64,000 nt of DNA from Furfurilactobacillus entadae (lineage in GTDB: Bacteria; Bacillota; Bacilli; Lactobacillales; Lactobacillaceae), in the NCBI RefSeq assembly GCF_045862745.1, contig NZ_BQXN01000002.1, positions 83,610-147,609 on the forward strand, read 5' to 3'. The notes beneath the pieces are model-generated. The model worked only from the letters and a program-made list of their open reading frames with translations, made no database searches and was not told the DNA's origin. Shown here piece by piece: positions 24,050 through 32,113 of this stretch. Position 1 is the stretch's first letter. Each line of letters begins with the position of its first letter. The translations under genes were made by a program, and so were the position numbers.

Positions 24050-24060
24050 AGAGCATGTTG

Positions 24061-24087
24061 TTAGCACTTAACGTATAAGAGTGCTAA
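24061..24087 (+). promoter_or_regulatory. CIRCE element (HrcA operator)
   Basis: TTAGCACTT, nine bases, GAGTGCTAA: one mismatch from the consensus TTAGCACTC-N9-GAGTGCTAA. It lies just after the predicted transcription start, so HrcA should repress groESL when GroEL is free. Confidence 0.95.
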
Positions 24088-24125
24088 AAGCTCTGATTAT
24101 AATAATGATATTGGAGGGAATCAAC

Positions 24126-24410
24126 GTGTTAAAACCATTAGGAGATCGCGTTATTTTACAAGCTTCAGAAGAAGAAGAACAGACCATTGGTGGCATTGTC
24201 CTTGCAAGTAATGCACAGGAAAAGCCAACAACTGGGAAGGTTATCTCAGTTGGAACTGGCCGGATTTTGGATAACGGAACGACGGTTGCCCCACTTGTTA
24301 AAGCGGGCGACGTTGTGATGTTTGACAAGTATGCGGGAACCCAAGTTTCAGATAACGGTAATGACTACCTGGTTCTCCATGAAAAAGACATCGTTGCGGT
24401 TGTTGAATAA
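24126..24410 (+). CDS. groES: Co-chaperonin GroES
   Basis: A 94-residue lid of the GroEL chamber. It begins MLKPLGDRVILQ and holds the mobile loop (EEEEQTIGGIVLASNAQEKP) and the terminal EKDIVAVVE. The GTG at 24126 follows GGAGGG and matches the family start; the frame is open upstream to 24081 but that part lies in the leader and CIRCE region. Followed by groEL after 69 bases. Confidence 0.97.
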   Translation: MLKPLGDRVILQASEEEEQTIGGIVLASNAQEKPTTGKVISVGTGRILDNGTTVAPLVKAGDVVMFDKYAGTQVSDNGNDYLVLHEKDIVAVVE

Positions 24411-24479
24411 CAACGCAGCGTTAACTAACCGAAATAAGCATGTGTCAGCACACTAAAATACAGTTGAGGTGGCAGAAAA

Positions 24480-26114
24480 ATGGCTAAAGATTTGAAGTTT
24501 TCAGAAGACGCCCGGAGCGCAATGCTCGCTGGGGTCGATAAATTAGCGAACACAGTAAAGACAACACTTGGACCAAAGGGACGGAACGTCGTTTTGGAAC
24601 AAACATATGGTTCACCAACCATCACAAATGATGGGGTGACGATTGCCAAGGCCGTTGAATTAAAGGATCATTTCGAAAACATGGGTGCTAAGTTGGTGGC
24701 AGAAGTTGCTTCCAAGACAAACGACATCGCCGGTGACGGAACAACGACCGCCACGGTGTTGACGCAATCCATCGTTAACGAAGGGATGAAGAACGTTACG
24801 GCTGGTGCAAACCCTGTTGGGATTCGTACCGGGATCGAAAAGGCAACTAATGCCGCCGTTGATGCCTTGCACAAGATGAGCCACGATGTGAAGACTAAGT
24901 CTGACATTGCCCAGATTGCGTCCATTTCAGCCGCTGATCCAGAAGTCGGGACGTTGATTGCCGACGCAATGGAAAAGGTTGGTAACGATGGTGTGATCAC
25001 CATTGAAGAATCTAAGGGAATCGAAACAACGTCCGATGTTGTTGAAGGAATGCAGTTTGATCGTGGGTACATGAGTCAATACATGGTTACCGACAACGAC
25101 AAGATGGAAGCTGACTTAGACAACCCATACATCCTGATTACCGACAAGAAGATTGCGAACATCCAAGACATCTTGCCATTACTGCAATCAGTTGTTGAAC
25201 AGGGCCGTGCTTTGTTGATCATCGCCGATGACATTACCGGTGAAGCACTCCCAACGCTGGTATTGAACAAGATGCGGGGAACGTTCAACGTGGTTGCCGT
25301 TAAGGCGCCTGGTTTTGGTGACCGGCGGAAGGCACAACTGGAAGACATCGCTGCCTTGACTGGCGGAACCGTTGTGACTGATGACCTTGGCCTGAACTTG
25401 AAGGACACAACCGTTGAACAGTTGGGTCAAGCAGGTAAGGTTACGGTTACTAAGGACAACACGACCATCGTTGAAGGTGCAGGTAACAAGGCGGCCGTTG
25501 AAGAACGGGTTGCTAACATCAAGAGCGAACTGGAAGCCACAACGTCTGACTTTGATAAAGAAAAGTTGCAAGAACGGTTGGCTAAATTATCCGGTGGTGT
25601 TGCGCGGATCAACGTTGGTGCCGCTACGGAAACGGAATTAAAGGAACGCCGTTACCGGATCGAAGACGCGTTGAATGCAACACGGGCCGCTGTTGAAGAA
25701 GGTTTCGTATCTGGTGGTGGGACTGCCTTGGTCAACGTGATTGCCGCCGTTGCTGCATTGACAGAAGAAGGCGATGTTCAAACAGGGATCAACATTGTGT
25801 TGCGTGCCCTGGAAGAACCAGTTCGTCAGATTGCTGCTAATGCCGGTAAGGAAGGCTCAGTAATCGTTGAAAAGCTGAAGTCACAAAAGCCAGGCGTTGG
25901 TTACAACGCTGCAACTGATGAATGGGTTGACATGGTTGAAGCCGGAATCGTGGATCCAACCAAGGTTACCCGGTCAGCACTGCAAAATGCTGCCTCAGTT
26001 TCATCATTGTTACTGACAACAGAAGCAGTTGTTGCTGAAGAACCAAAGCAAGACAACGGTGCTGCTGACGCCGCTGCTGCGGCACAAGCTGCTCAAATGG
26101 GCGGAATGATGTAG
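24480..26114 (+). CDS. groEL: Chaperonin GroEL
   Basis: A 544-residue 60-kDa chaperonin. The segments GDGTTTATVL, the apical domain from about 190 to 375 and the cpn60 signature AAVEEGFVSGGGTA are intact. The C-terminus is an Ala-rich stretch ending AAQMGGMM, the usual flexible tail. GAGGTGG precedes the ATG. Expression should follow groES from the HrcA-controlled promoter; a strong terminator follows. Confidence 0.98.
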   Translation: MAKDLKFSEDARSAMLAGVDKLANTVKTTLGPKGRNVVLEQTYGSPTITNDGVTIAKAVELKDHFENMGAKLVAEVASKTNDIAGDGTTTATVLTQSIVNEGMKNVTAGANPVGIRTGIEKATNAAVDALHKMSHDVKTKSDIAQIASISAADPEVGTLIADAMEKVGNDGVITIEESKGIETTSDVVEGMQFDRGYMSQYMVTDNDKMEADLDNPYILITDKKIANIQDILPLLQSVVEQGRALLIIADDITGEALPTLVLNKMRGTFNVVAVKAPGFGDRRKAQLEDIAALTGGTVVTDDLGLNLKDTTVEQLGQAGKVTVTKDNTTIVEGAGNKAAVEERVANIKSELEATTSDFDKEKLQERLAKLSGGVARINVGAATETELKERRYRIEDALNATRAAVEEGFVSGGGTALVNVIAAVAALTEEGDVQTGINIVLRALEEPVRQIAANAGKEGSVIVEKLKSQKPGVGYNAATDEWVDMVEAGIVDPTKVTRSALQNAASVSSLLLTTEAVVAEEPKQDNGAADAAAAAQAAQMGGMM

Positions 26115-26140
26115 TTTTAGTACCATAATAAATTGTTTAA

Positions 26141-26183
26141 TAAATAAGGGGCTGACACCAATGGGTGTTAGCCCCTTATTTAT
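26141..26183 (+). terminator. groESL terminator
   Basis: An 18-bp stem with one G·U pair (26142-26159 with 26164-26181), then TTTAT. Strong intrinsic terminator. Confidence 0.9.
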
Positions 26184-26293
26184 CGCGCTTTACGCCACTT
26201 TTAGTGCCCGTAATGATGGATAGTAATGTGAAAAGTGACAGCTTTTTATTAATTATTTATCAGCTAATTCATTGAGAAAAGACGCAGGTTTGT

Positions 26294-26323
26294 TTGGTGT
26301 TTGTTCAAAATGTAGTGTAGAAT
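26294..26323 (+). promoter_or_regulatory. Candidate kimA promoter
   Basis: TTGGTG (26294-26299), an 18-bp spacer and TAGAAT (26318-26323). The resulting leader would be about 130 bases. The stretch 26184-26290 before it shows nothing recognisable. Confidence 0.4.
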
Positions 26324-26334
26324 GAGTGAGCTAG

Positions 26335-26394
26335 AAAGCCGCGGCCATGTTGTGGCTTTTTTGCCGTTTTTAGCCAGCTTTGATCCTTAAGCAG
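26335..26394 (+). promoter_or_regulatory. Leader hairpins upstream of kimA (possible attenuator)
   Basis: AAAGCCGC (26335-26342) pairs with GTGGCTTT (26352-26359), one G·U, and is followed by a six-T run: a terminator-like hairpin only about ten bases into the predicted transcript. A second stem (AGCC-A-GCTT with AAGC-A-GGCT, about 26372-26397) follows. I find no GGGGAGCC-type ydaO/c-di-AMP riboswitch core. Confidence 0.45.
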
Positions 26395-26461
26395 GCTGAT
26401 AATTCAAATAATTAAAGCGTCTATTTTTAAGTGAAATGGGCGATATTAAAGGAGTTTCTTT

Positions 26462-28297
26462 ATGTGGCGCTATTTAAAGCGACTGTTAATTGGTAAGCCG
26501 CTAAAAACATTGGATGAGGGTGGCCAGGCCCTAACGAAGTTTAAAGCCTTGGCGCTCTTGTCCTCAGATGCATTGTCATCTGTGGCGTATGGGACAGAAC
26601 AAATTACGACGGTGTTGGTAACCTTATCCGCAGCCGCCATTTGGTTCTCACTGCCGATTGCCGGAATCGTTTTGATTCTGTTATTGGCGATCACGCTGTC
26701 CTATCAACAAATTATTCACGCGTATCCATCTGGTGGTGGCGCCTATGTGGTGGCTTCAACTAACTGGGGACGGCCCGCGGGACTTGTTGCTGGGGGGTCA
26801 CTGTTAGTTGACTACATGTTGACCGTGGCGGTTTCCGTGACGTCAGGAACCGAGGCAATCACGTCGGCGATTCCGTCGTTGTATCACCATCAGGTCTTGA
26901 TTTCCGTTGTCATCGTGCTGTTCGTTATGACCCTGAACCTTCGGGGGATGAGTGAGTCAGCCAACTTCCTGACCATTCCGGTGTACTTCTTCGTCGGCAT
27001 GATCTTACTGATGATCATTGTCGGGATTTACAACATCGTTACGGGACAGGTTGCCTACCACGCTACTGCCGCCGTTGGAGCGCCCGTTAAGGGCATGACG
27101 GCGTTACTGTTCATCAAGGCGTTTAGTTCTGGATCATCTTCACTGACCGGGGTCGAAGCCATCAGTAATGCGGTGCCGAATTTTAAAAAACCAAAGACAA
27201 ACAATGCCGCTGCAACGTTGGCCATCATGGCCACAATTTTGGCCCTGTTCTTTGCTGGCATTACGTTTATCAACTACTGGTTGGGTATCAAGCCAATGGC
27301 AACACAAACGGTCCTTTCTCAAATTGGGGCCGGTGTATTTGGCCACGGCTTACTGTACTACCTGTTGCAAACGTCGACGGCCATGATCTTAGCTGTTGCC
27401 GCCAACACCGGGTTCTCAGCGTTCCCAATCTTGGCGTACAACCTGGCTAAGGATAAAAACCTGCCCCATGCTTACATGGACCGTGGGGACCGGTTGGGTT
27501 ATTCCAATGGGATCATCACGTTGGCATTAGGGGCGATTGCGTTGATCGTGATCTTTGACGCCCAAACAACGTTACTGATCCCACTGTATGCTGTCGGGGT
27601 GTTCGTTCCGTTTGCGTTATCACAATCAGGAATGATCATTCACTGGCGGCGTGAACGGGAAGGGTTCTGGCAAGGCAAAGCGTTCATTAACTTTATTGGG
27701 GCGTTTATCTCCGCCGCCATTGCCATCTTCTTGTTCATGACCCGGTTTAGTAACGTGTGGCCTTACCCAATCGTTATGGTGGGCTTACTGTGGATGTTCC
27801 ATAAAATTCACTCCCATTATAAAACGGTGGCTGCCCAATTGCGGGTTGCTGAAAATGCAGAGGCCAAGCCACATCACTATGATGGGGCGACGGTAATCGT
27901 GTTGGTTTCGAACGTGACGCGGGTGACCAAAAGTGCCATCGACTACGCGGAATCCATTGGGGATTACGTCATTGCGATGCACGTGTCGTTTGACCAAAAC
28001 CCAAATAAGGAACGGGAGACCGTTGCTGAGTTCAAACGGGACTTCCCAAACGTTCGGTTTGTGGACATCCACTCCTCGTACCGGTCAGTTTCTGGACCTG
28101 TGCTGCGGTTCTGTGATGTCATTGCGAAACGGGCGGCGGAACGAAATTACAGTACTACGGTGCTGGTTCCACAGTTCGTTCCACGGCGACCATGGCAAAA
28201 CATTCTGCATAACCAAACCAGTTTGCGGTTACGGACGGTGTTGAATTCACGTGAAAACATCATCGTGTCCACGTACAATTACCACTTAAAACAATAG
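26462..28297 (+). CDS. kimA: KimA-like potassium importer (APC superfamily)
   Basis: A 611-residue permease with about 12 membrane helices (to residue 470) and a cytoplasmic C-terminal domain of about 140 residues. It resembles B. subtilis KimA (YdaO) along its length: the IGKPLK start, ALSSVAYGTEQI, YPSGGGAYVV, KAFSSGSSSLTGVEAISNA, NTGFSAFP and LIPLYAVGVF. KimA is a high-affinity K+/H+ symporter inhibited by cyclic di-AMP bound at the C-terminal domain; the c-di-AMP receptor darA is also in this window. The family is often labelled simply APC amino-acid permease. Start codon ATG with AAAGGAG. Confidence 0.82.
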   Translation: MWRYLKRLLIGKPLKTLDEGGQALTKFKALALLSSDALSSVAYGTEQITTVLVTLSAAAIWFSLPIAGIVLILLLAITLSYQQIIHAYPSGGGAYVVASTNWGRPAGLVAGGSLLVDYMLTVAVSVTSGTEAITSAIPSLYHHQVLISVVIVLFVMTLNLRGMSESANFLTIPVYFFVGMILLMIIVGIYNIVTGQVAYHATAAVGAPVKGMTALLFIKAFSSGSSSLTGVEAISNAVPNFKKPKTNNAAATLAIMATILALFFAGITFINYWLGIKPMATQTVLSQIGAGVFGHGLLYYLLQTSTAMILAVAANTGFSAFPILAYNLAKDKNLPHAYMDRGDRLGYSNGIITLALGAIALIVIFDAQTTLLIPLYAVGVFVPFALSQSGMIIHWRREREGFWQGKAFINFIGAFISAAIAIFLFMTRFSNVWPYPIVMVGLLWMFHKIHSHYKTVAAQLRVAENAEAKPHHYDGATVIVLVSNVTRVTKSAIDYAESIGDYVIAMHVSFDQNPNKERETVAEFKRDFPNVRFVDIHSSYRSVSGPVLRFCDVIAKRAAERNYSTTVLVPQFVPRRPWQNILHNQTSLRLRTVLNSRENIIVSTYNYHLKQ

Positions 28298-28303
28298 TGT
28301 CTA

Positions 28304-28344
28304 ATAAAAGCAGCCCTTCATCAGTGATGGAGGGCTGCTTTTAT
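28304..28344. terminator. Bidirectional terminator, kimA / yigZ
   Basis: A stem of about 19 bp (28304-28322 with 28326-28344, one weak pair) with a three-base loop, A-rich on the left and T-rich on the right. Its right arm includes the stop codon of yigZ. Confidence 0.88.
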
Positions 28345-28988
28345 TTGGTCGTTTCTGGATCATAAGGAACAAACGCAAACGTCTCCCCGGTATCAACGAT
28401 TTGCGCTTGACCGTTGGTTTTACTGGTGAGATCGGTGACAAACGTGGCGTCTGCCGCGTTAACCAGCACGGTAAACGTCACGGCGACCGCGTAAGCAGTA
28501 TCCACGACGGTGACGACACGGTCGGTGAGCCACGGTGTGAGTGGTTCGGCCTGTTGATAACTGAGCGTAATTTGGTAACGTGCTAGCCGTTGCCGGGCAA
28601 CCACGGAACCGGCTGCGGCCAGGCTGGCCGTGCTGCCGTAAGCCCGAATGAGTCCGCCGGCACCGAGCTTGATGCCACCAAAGAAGCGGGTGACCACAAT
28701 GATCACGTTGTGCAAGCCAAGTCGGGTAATGACGTTTAGGAGCGGCGATCCTGCCGTGCCACTGGGCTCACCGCCGTCACTTTGGCGGGTGATTTCATCG
28801 TGGTCGCCGATAACGTAAGCAAACGTATGGTGGTTGGCCTTTGGAAGGGCGTCGCTAACGCTGGTCAGAAAGGCCTGCGCGTCCTCTTCTGAGGTGATTG
28901 GTGCCGCGTTACCGATAAACCGTGATTTTTTAATGGTTTGCTCTGCTTCGTGTGGTTCAGCAAGGGATAAAAATGGGGGGACTGACAT
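28341..28988 (-). CDS. YigZ family protein (IMPACT-like, UPF0029)
   Basis: A 215-residue protein with the UPF0029 N-terminal domain (KKSRFIG, FAYVIGD, SDGGEPSGTAGSP, VVTRFFGGIKLGAGGLIRAY) and a C-terminal DUF1949 domain. Relatives include YvyE of B. subtilis and mammalian IMPACT, a translation regulator; the bacterial role is unknown. The ATG at 28988 is preceded by GAGG; the frame is open for 84 further bases without a site. It is divergent from comFA, with 69 bases between starts. Confidence 0.88.
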   Translation of the reverse strand: MSVPPFLSLAEPHEAEQTIKKSRFIGNAAPITSEEDAQAFLTSVSDALPKANHHTFAYVIGDHDEITRQSDGGEPSGTAGSPLLNVITRLGLHNVIIVVTRFFGGIKLGAGGLIRAYGSTASLAAAGSVVARQRLARYQITLSYQQAEPLTPWLTDRVVTVVDTAYAVAVTFTVLVNAADATFVTDLTSKTNGQAQIVDTGETFAFVPYDPETTK

Positions 28989-29057
28989 AAAATAACCTCG
29001 TGAAAATATTTTTAGGGGACTTAACGTATGTACTGATAGATGTAAAAGGGGGCAACC

Positions 29058-30398
29058 ATGAATCCAGAACAATTATATGGACGGCAGTTACTATCCGATG
29101 AATTGAGTGACGTTGATCTGCGCCAAGTGGCATCCTTGCAGCGACGGCCGGCCATGAGTCAGCACGGCCGGCGGATTCGTTGTGAGCGGTGCCAGACGTG
29201 GCATGTAAGCGACCAGGTCCGCCTGCCGACCGGAACCTATTTTTGCCCCGCGTGCTTAACGCTTGGGCGGGTCACCAGTCGGCAACAACTGGTGGGGTTA
29301 CCGGAACAAAATGCGTTTAAGCCGCCAGTCCATCCGTTAACATGGCAGGGCGAACTGACCCGGTTACAAACGGCGTGTGCTCAAGTAATCGTGACCGTCT
29401 TTCAGCAACGCCGCCAGCACTTGTTGTGGGCGGTGACCGGGGCTGGAAAAACGGAGATGTTGTTTCCTGGGTTGGCGGATGCCCTGGCGCGTGGTGACCG
29501 AATTGCGGTCGCCTCACCCCGCGTCGATGTGTGCTTGGAGCTTGCGCCACGGTTAAAACGGGCGTTTGCAGGCGTCCCAATTGCAGTGTTGCATGGACGG
29601 CAAACACAGCCGTATGCGTATCGCCAGCTGACGGTGTGCACGACGCACCAACTCTATCGATTTTACCACGCCTTTGATGTTATCGTCGTGGATGAAGTCG
29701 ATGCGTTTCCATTTGCACACAACCCGCGCTTGGCGGTGGCAGTCGCAACCGCTAGAAAACTAACGGGCGCGACGTTGTATCTGACAGCAACACCAAGCCG
29801 GGCACTATTGCGTGATGTTCACCACGGACGGCTCACGTTGAGTTACTTACCCTTACGTTTTCACGGACATGTTCTGCCAGAATTGACCGTTCGGTTGGCG
29901 ATTAATTGGCGCCACCAGCTAGCACGGCACCACTTGCCAGCCGGGATGTTACGGGTGTTAAGCCAATTCATCAAGCGTGAGCAACGTTTCTTACTGTTTG
30001 TCCCACATGTGGCCCAACTAGCGGTCGTGGCAAAAATCTTGACCCGTGTCTTTCCAAAGTTAACGTTTGCGACGGTCCACGCAACGGATCCTGAGCGACT
30101 GGAAAAAGTGACAGCAATGCGTGAACGGCAAGTTCAGGGGTTGATCACGACTACGATCTTAGAGCGGGGGGTCACGTTACCGGGCATTGATGTGTTGATT
30201 TTAGGTGCGGATGACCCGGTCTTTTCAAGTGCGGCGTTAGTCCAAATGGCAGGCCGTGCGGGACGAAGTGCTGACCGCCCGACTGGCCTTGTTTGCGCAT
30301 GGGTCAGTACACAAACGCGAACGATCAAGGAAGCCCAACGTCAGATTCGTCTGGTTAACCGAAAGGGCCGCCGGTTGCCTGAATGGCAACCTGTGTAA
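29058..30398 (+). CDS. comFA: Competence helicase ComFA
   Basis: A 446-residue DEAD/DEAH-type superfamily 2 helicase that helps bring transforming DNA across the membrane. The N-terminal C4 zinc module (Cys42, 45, 63, 66) precedes Walker A AVTGAGKT (125-132), the DEVD box (212-215), the TATPSR motif III and the QMAGRAGRS motif VI. Helicase core motifs are intact. GGGG precedes the start. It is translated with comFC, whose start overlaps its end. Confidence 0.93.
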   Translation: MNPEQLYGRQLLSDELSDVDLRQVASLQRRPAMSQHGRRIRCERCQTWHVSDQVRLPTGTYFCPACLTLGRVTSRQQLVGLPEQNAFKPPVHPLTWQGELTRLQTACAQVIVTVFQQRRQHLLWAVTGAGKTEMLFPGLADALARGDRIAVASPRVDVCLELAPRLKRAFAGVPIAVLHGRQTQPYAYRQLTVCTTHQLYRFYHAFDVIVVDEVDAFPFAHNPRLAVAVATARKLTGATLYLTATPSRALLRDVHHGRLTLSYLPLRFHGHVLPELTVRLAINWRHQLARHHLPAGMLRVLSQFIKREQRFLLFVPHVAQLAVVAKILTRVFPKLTFATVHATDPERLEKVTAMRERQVQGLITTTILERGVTLPGIDVLILGADDPVFSSAALVQMAGRAGRSADRPTGLVCAWVSTQTRTIKEAQRQIRLVNRKGRRLPEWQPV

Positions 30399-31073
30399 TG
30401 TGTCAGCGGCCGCTTTCCTGGCGGCCGCCAATTGGGCGCCTCTTTTGCTTGCGGCCGCTGACACAACGCGCAGTGTGTGACCGTTGTTTGGCGACGTTTA
30501 CCCGAATTGACCGGGCGACTGCCTGTCCACAGTGCGGGCGTGCTCAACAACAACCTGGCCAATGTCATGATTGTGAGCGTTGGAATCAAATGGCGGACGT
30601 TTCGGCCACAAATGCAGCGCTGTTTGAGTACAATGAGGCGATGAAAGCATTTATGCATGCGTATAAGTTTATTGGTGATTGTCGGCTGGCGGCGGTCTTT
30701 CAGCCAAGCGTTACGGCGGCTATTATGGCACTTCGCCCGGATGTCGTGGTGCCCATGCCGGTGGCCCAATCAACATTAGTTAAACGGGGATTTAACCAGG
30801 CAACGCTACTTTTGCCACACAGTGTCCTAGTCGTTTCGGCGCTACGGGTTCAAACGGTGATGAAGGTCCAGCAATCACGACTTGGCCGAACGGCGCGGTT
30901 AGCCCGAACACAACCGTTTGAACTGGATGGACAAGCTGGTCGAAAACTGACCGGTCAGCAGGTGCTTATCTTTGATGATGTGTACACAACCGGGCGAACA
31001 ATGCGATTTGCCATGCAAGTCTTACAAGACGCGGGGGCCAAAGTCCCTGACAGGGCTTACATTAGCGCGTTAA
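30383..31073 (+). CDS. comFC: ComFC-like phosphoribosyltransferase-fold competence protein, 3' end frameshifted
   Basis: A double zinc-ribbon N-terminus (Cys4, 7, 32, 35, 48, 51, 61, 64) is followed by a PRTase fold with the PRPP loop DDVYTTGRT (198-206). The start at 30383 keeps the first CxxC and overlaps comFA by 16 bases. After Lys220 the frame does not end as expected but runs to 31327, across the hpf promoter and 65 bases into hpf. In the frame one base off, KSLTGLTLAR and a stop at 31071-31073 give the usual ComFC ending and a normal length of about 229 residues. So one extra base near 31033-31043 (GGGGG or CAAAG) is inferred; 691 bases is therefore not a multiple of three. Function may be kept, since catalytic parts lie before the break. 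Confidence 0.8.
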
Positions 31074-31096
31074 TGCGCCTTATTGAGGGGTTATTA

Positions 31097-31125
31097 TTGA
31101 GTGTTAACGACAGGTTCGCTATAAT
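31097..31125 (+). promoter_or_regulatory. hpf promoter
   Basis: TTGAGT (31097-31102), a 17-bp spacer and a perfect TATAAT (31120-31125). It begins 24 bases after the inferred original comFC stop, so hpf can be expressed apart from the competence operon. Confidence 0.8.
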
Positions 31126-31131
31126 AAAGTT

Positions 31132-31262
31132 ACAGGTAGCGATAGAGTGGTCCTATCAAAACCACTTCATGGTAAACGCCCAACGTGGCACCATGAAGAC
31201 AGCGCTAAACGCGCTTAAGCCCCCGCATAGCGGGAACTTAGTTCGGAAGGGAGCGAAGTTTT
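31132..31262 (+). promoter_or_regulatory. Folded 5' leader of hpf
   Basis: About 130 bases with several consecutive hairpins: GTGGT/ACCAC (31147-31165), a perfect nine-base stem CTTCATGGT/ACCATGAAG (31165-31198), AGCGC/GCGCT (31201-31215), CCCGC/GCGGG (31222-31234) and AACTT/AAGTT (31235-31260), the last enclosing the ribosome-binding site GGAAGGGAG. A structured leader that may control hpf; I do not recognise it as a known riboswitch. Confidence 0.55.
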
Positions 31263-31823
31263 ATGTTAGATGTACAAACTCGTGGAGAAAACATCTCAGT
31301 AACCGATGCACTCAGAGACTATGTTGATAAGAAAGTAACCAAGATCGAACGGTACTTGGAACCGAATGTCAGCGCTGTTGCCCATGCTAATTTGCGGGTC
31401 TATCCAGATAAAACAGCAAAGGCAGAAGTGACCATTCCGTTGCCATACTTGACGTTACGGGCAGAAGAAACATCTGATGACCTGTACAAGAGTATCGACA
31501 CAATGTCGGATCGGTTGGAACGTCAGGTTCGTAAATACAAGACCAAGGTTAACCGGAAGTCTCGGGAAAAGGGTTACAAGGGCTTAGACTTCCGTCCAGA
31601 CGAAGTGGTTGTTGAAGAAGAACAACCAGAAGCACGCTTTGACGTGGTTCGGACCAAGAACCTGCAGCTGAAGCCAATGGATAATGAAGAAGCCATTTTA
31701 CAAATGGATTTATTGGGCCATGATTTCTTCATTTACCAAGATGCAGAGACTGATGAAGTTAATGTTGTGTACCGTCGTAATGATGGGCGTTACGGTTTAT
31801 TGCAAGCCGGTAGTATTGATTAA
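31263..31823 (+). CDS. hpf: Ribosome hibernation promoting factor, long form
   Basis: A 186-residue long HPF. The N-terminal domain (about 1-100, VQTRGENISVTDALRDYVDKKV) blocks the decoding site and the C-terminal domain (about 128-186, KPMDNEEAILQMDLLGHDFFIY) dimerises 70S ribosomes into 100S. The two are joined by an acidic linker. It has a strong promoter and structured leader of its own and ends in a clear terminator. The start ATG overlaps nothing except the frameshifted comFC extension. Confidence 0.96.
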   Translation: MLDVQTRGENISVTDALRDYVDKKVTKIERYLEPNVSAVAHANLRVYPDKTAKAEVTIPLPYLTLRAEETSDDLYKSIDTMSDRLERQVRKYKTKVNRKSREKGYKGLDFRPDEVVVEEEQPEARFDVVRTKNLQLKPMDNEEAILQMDLLGHDFFIYQDAETDEVNVVYRRNDGRYGLLQAGSID

Positions 31824-31845
31824 GTAATCAAATGGAGTTCATTGT

Positions 31846-31872
31846 AAGCACCGCAATTGCGGTGCTTTTTTT
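31846..31872 (+). terminator. hpf terminator
   Basis: Perfect eight-base stem (31847-31854 with 31859-31866), AATT loop, seven T residues. Confidence 0.93.
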
Positions 31873-32040
31873 ATTGCCTTACTAGACAACTGTTGAAGTG
31901 GTTGGCTATGAACACCGGATTTTTGACCGAGAAGCGGGGAATTCGGGTGGGTCATCGTTGTGTAAATGTTAGTGGAACGTTAGGATTAAGAGGAATCTGT
32001 GGCTAAATCGGGCGAACCAGTTTTAAATACGGCCATCTAA

Positions 32041-32049
32041 TGCTAAAAT
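32041..32049 (+). promoter_or_regulatory. Extended -10 of secA
   Basis: TGC followed by TAAAAT, 65 bases before the secA start; the -35 region is poor. A further GATATACT lies at 32058-32065. Confidence 0.45.
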
Positions 32050-32113
32050 ATATAGTTGATATACTGCGCGGTTTGTAACATTAACGCGCCTAAGGGAAGG
32101 AAAAAGTTACTGT

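Noticed and set aside
24660..25571. Long open frames on the minus strand opposite groEL (about 75-134 codons)
   Set aside because: They mirror the strong codon bias of groEL, have no ribosome-binding sites and no recognisable protein features.
26183..26461. ydaO-type c-di-AMP riboswitch upstream of kimA
   Set aside because: The invariant GGGGAGCC-type core and pseudoknot segments of that riboswitch are not found; only simple hairpins are seen.
31074..31327. A true C-terminal domain added to ComFC
   Set aside because: The stretch covers the hpf promoter, leader and start, has no domain character, and the usual ending occurs in the neighbouring frame.
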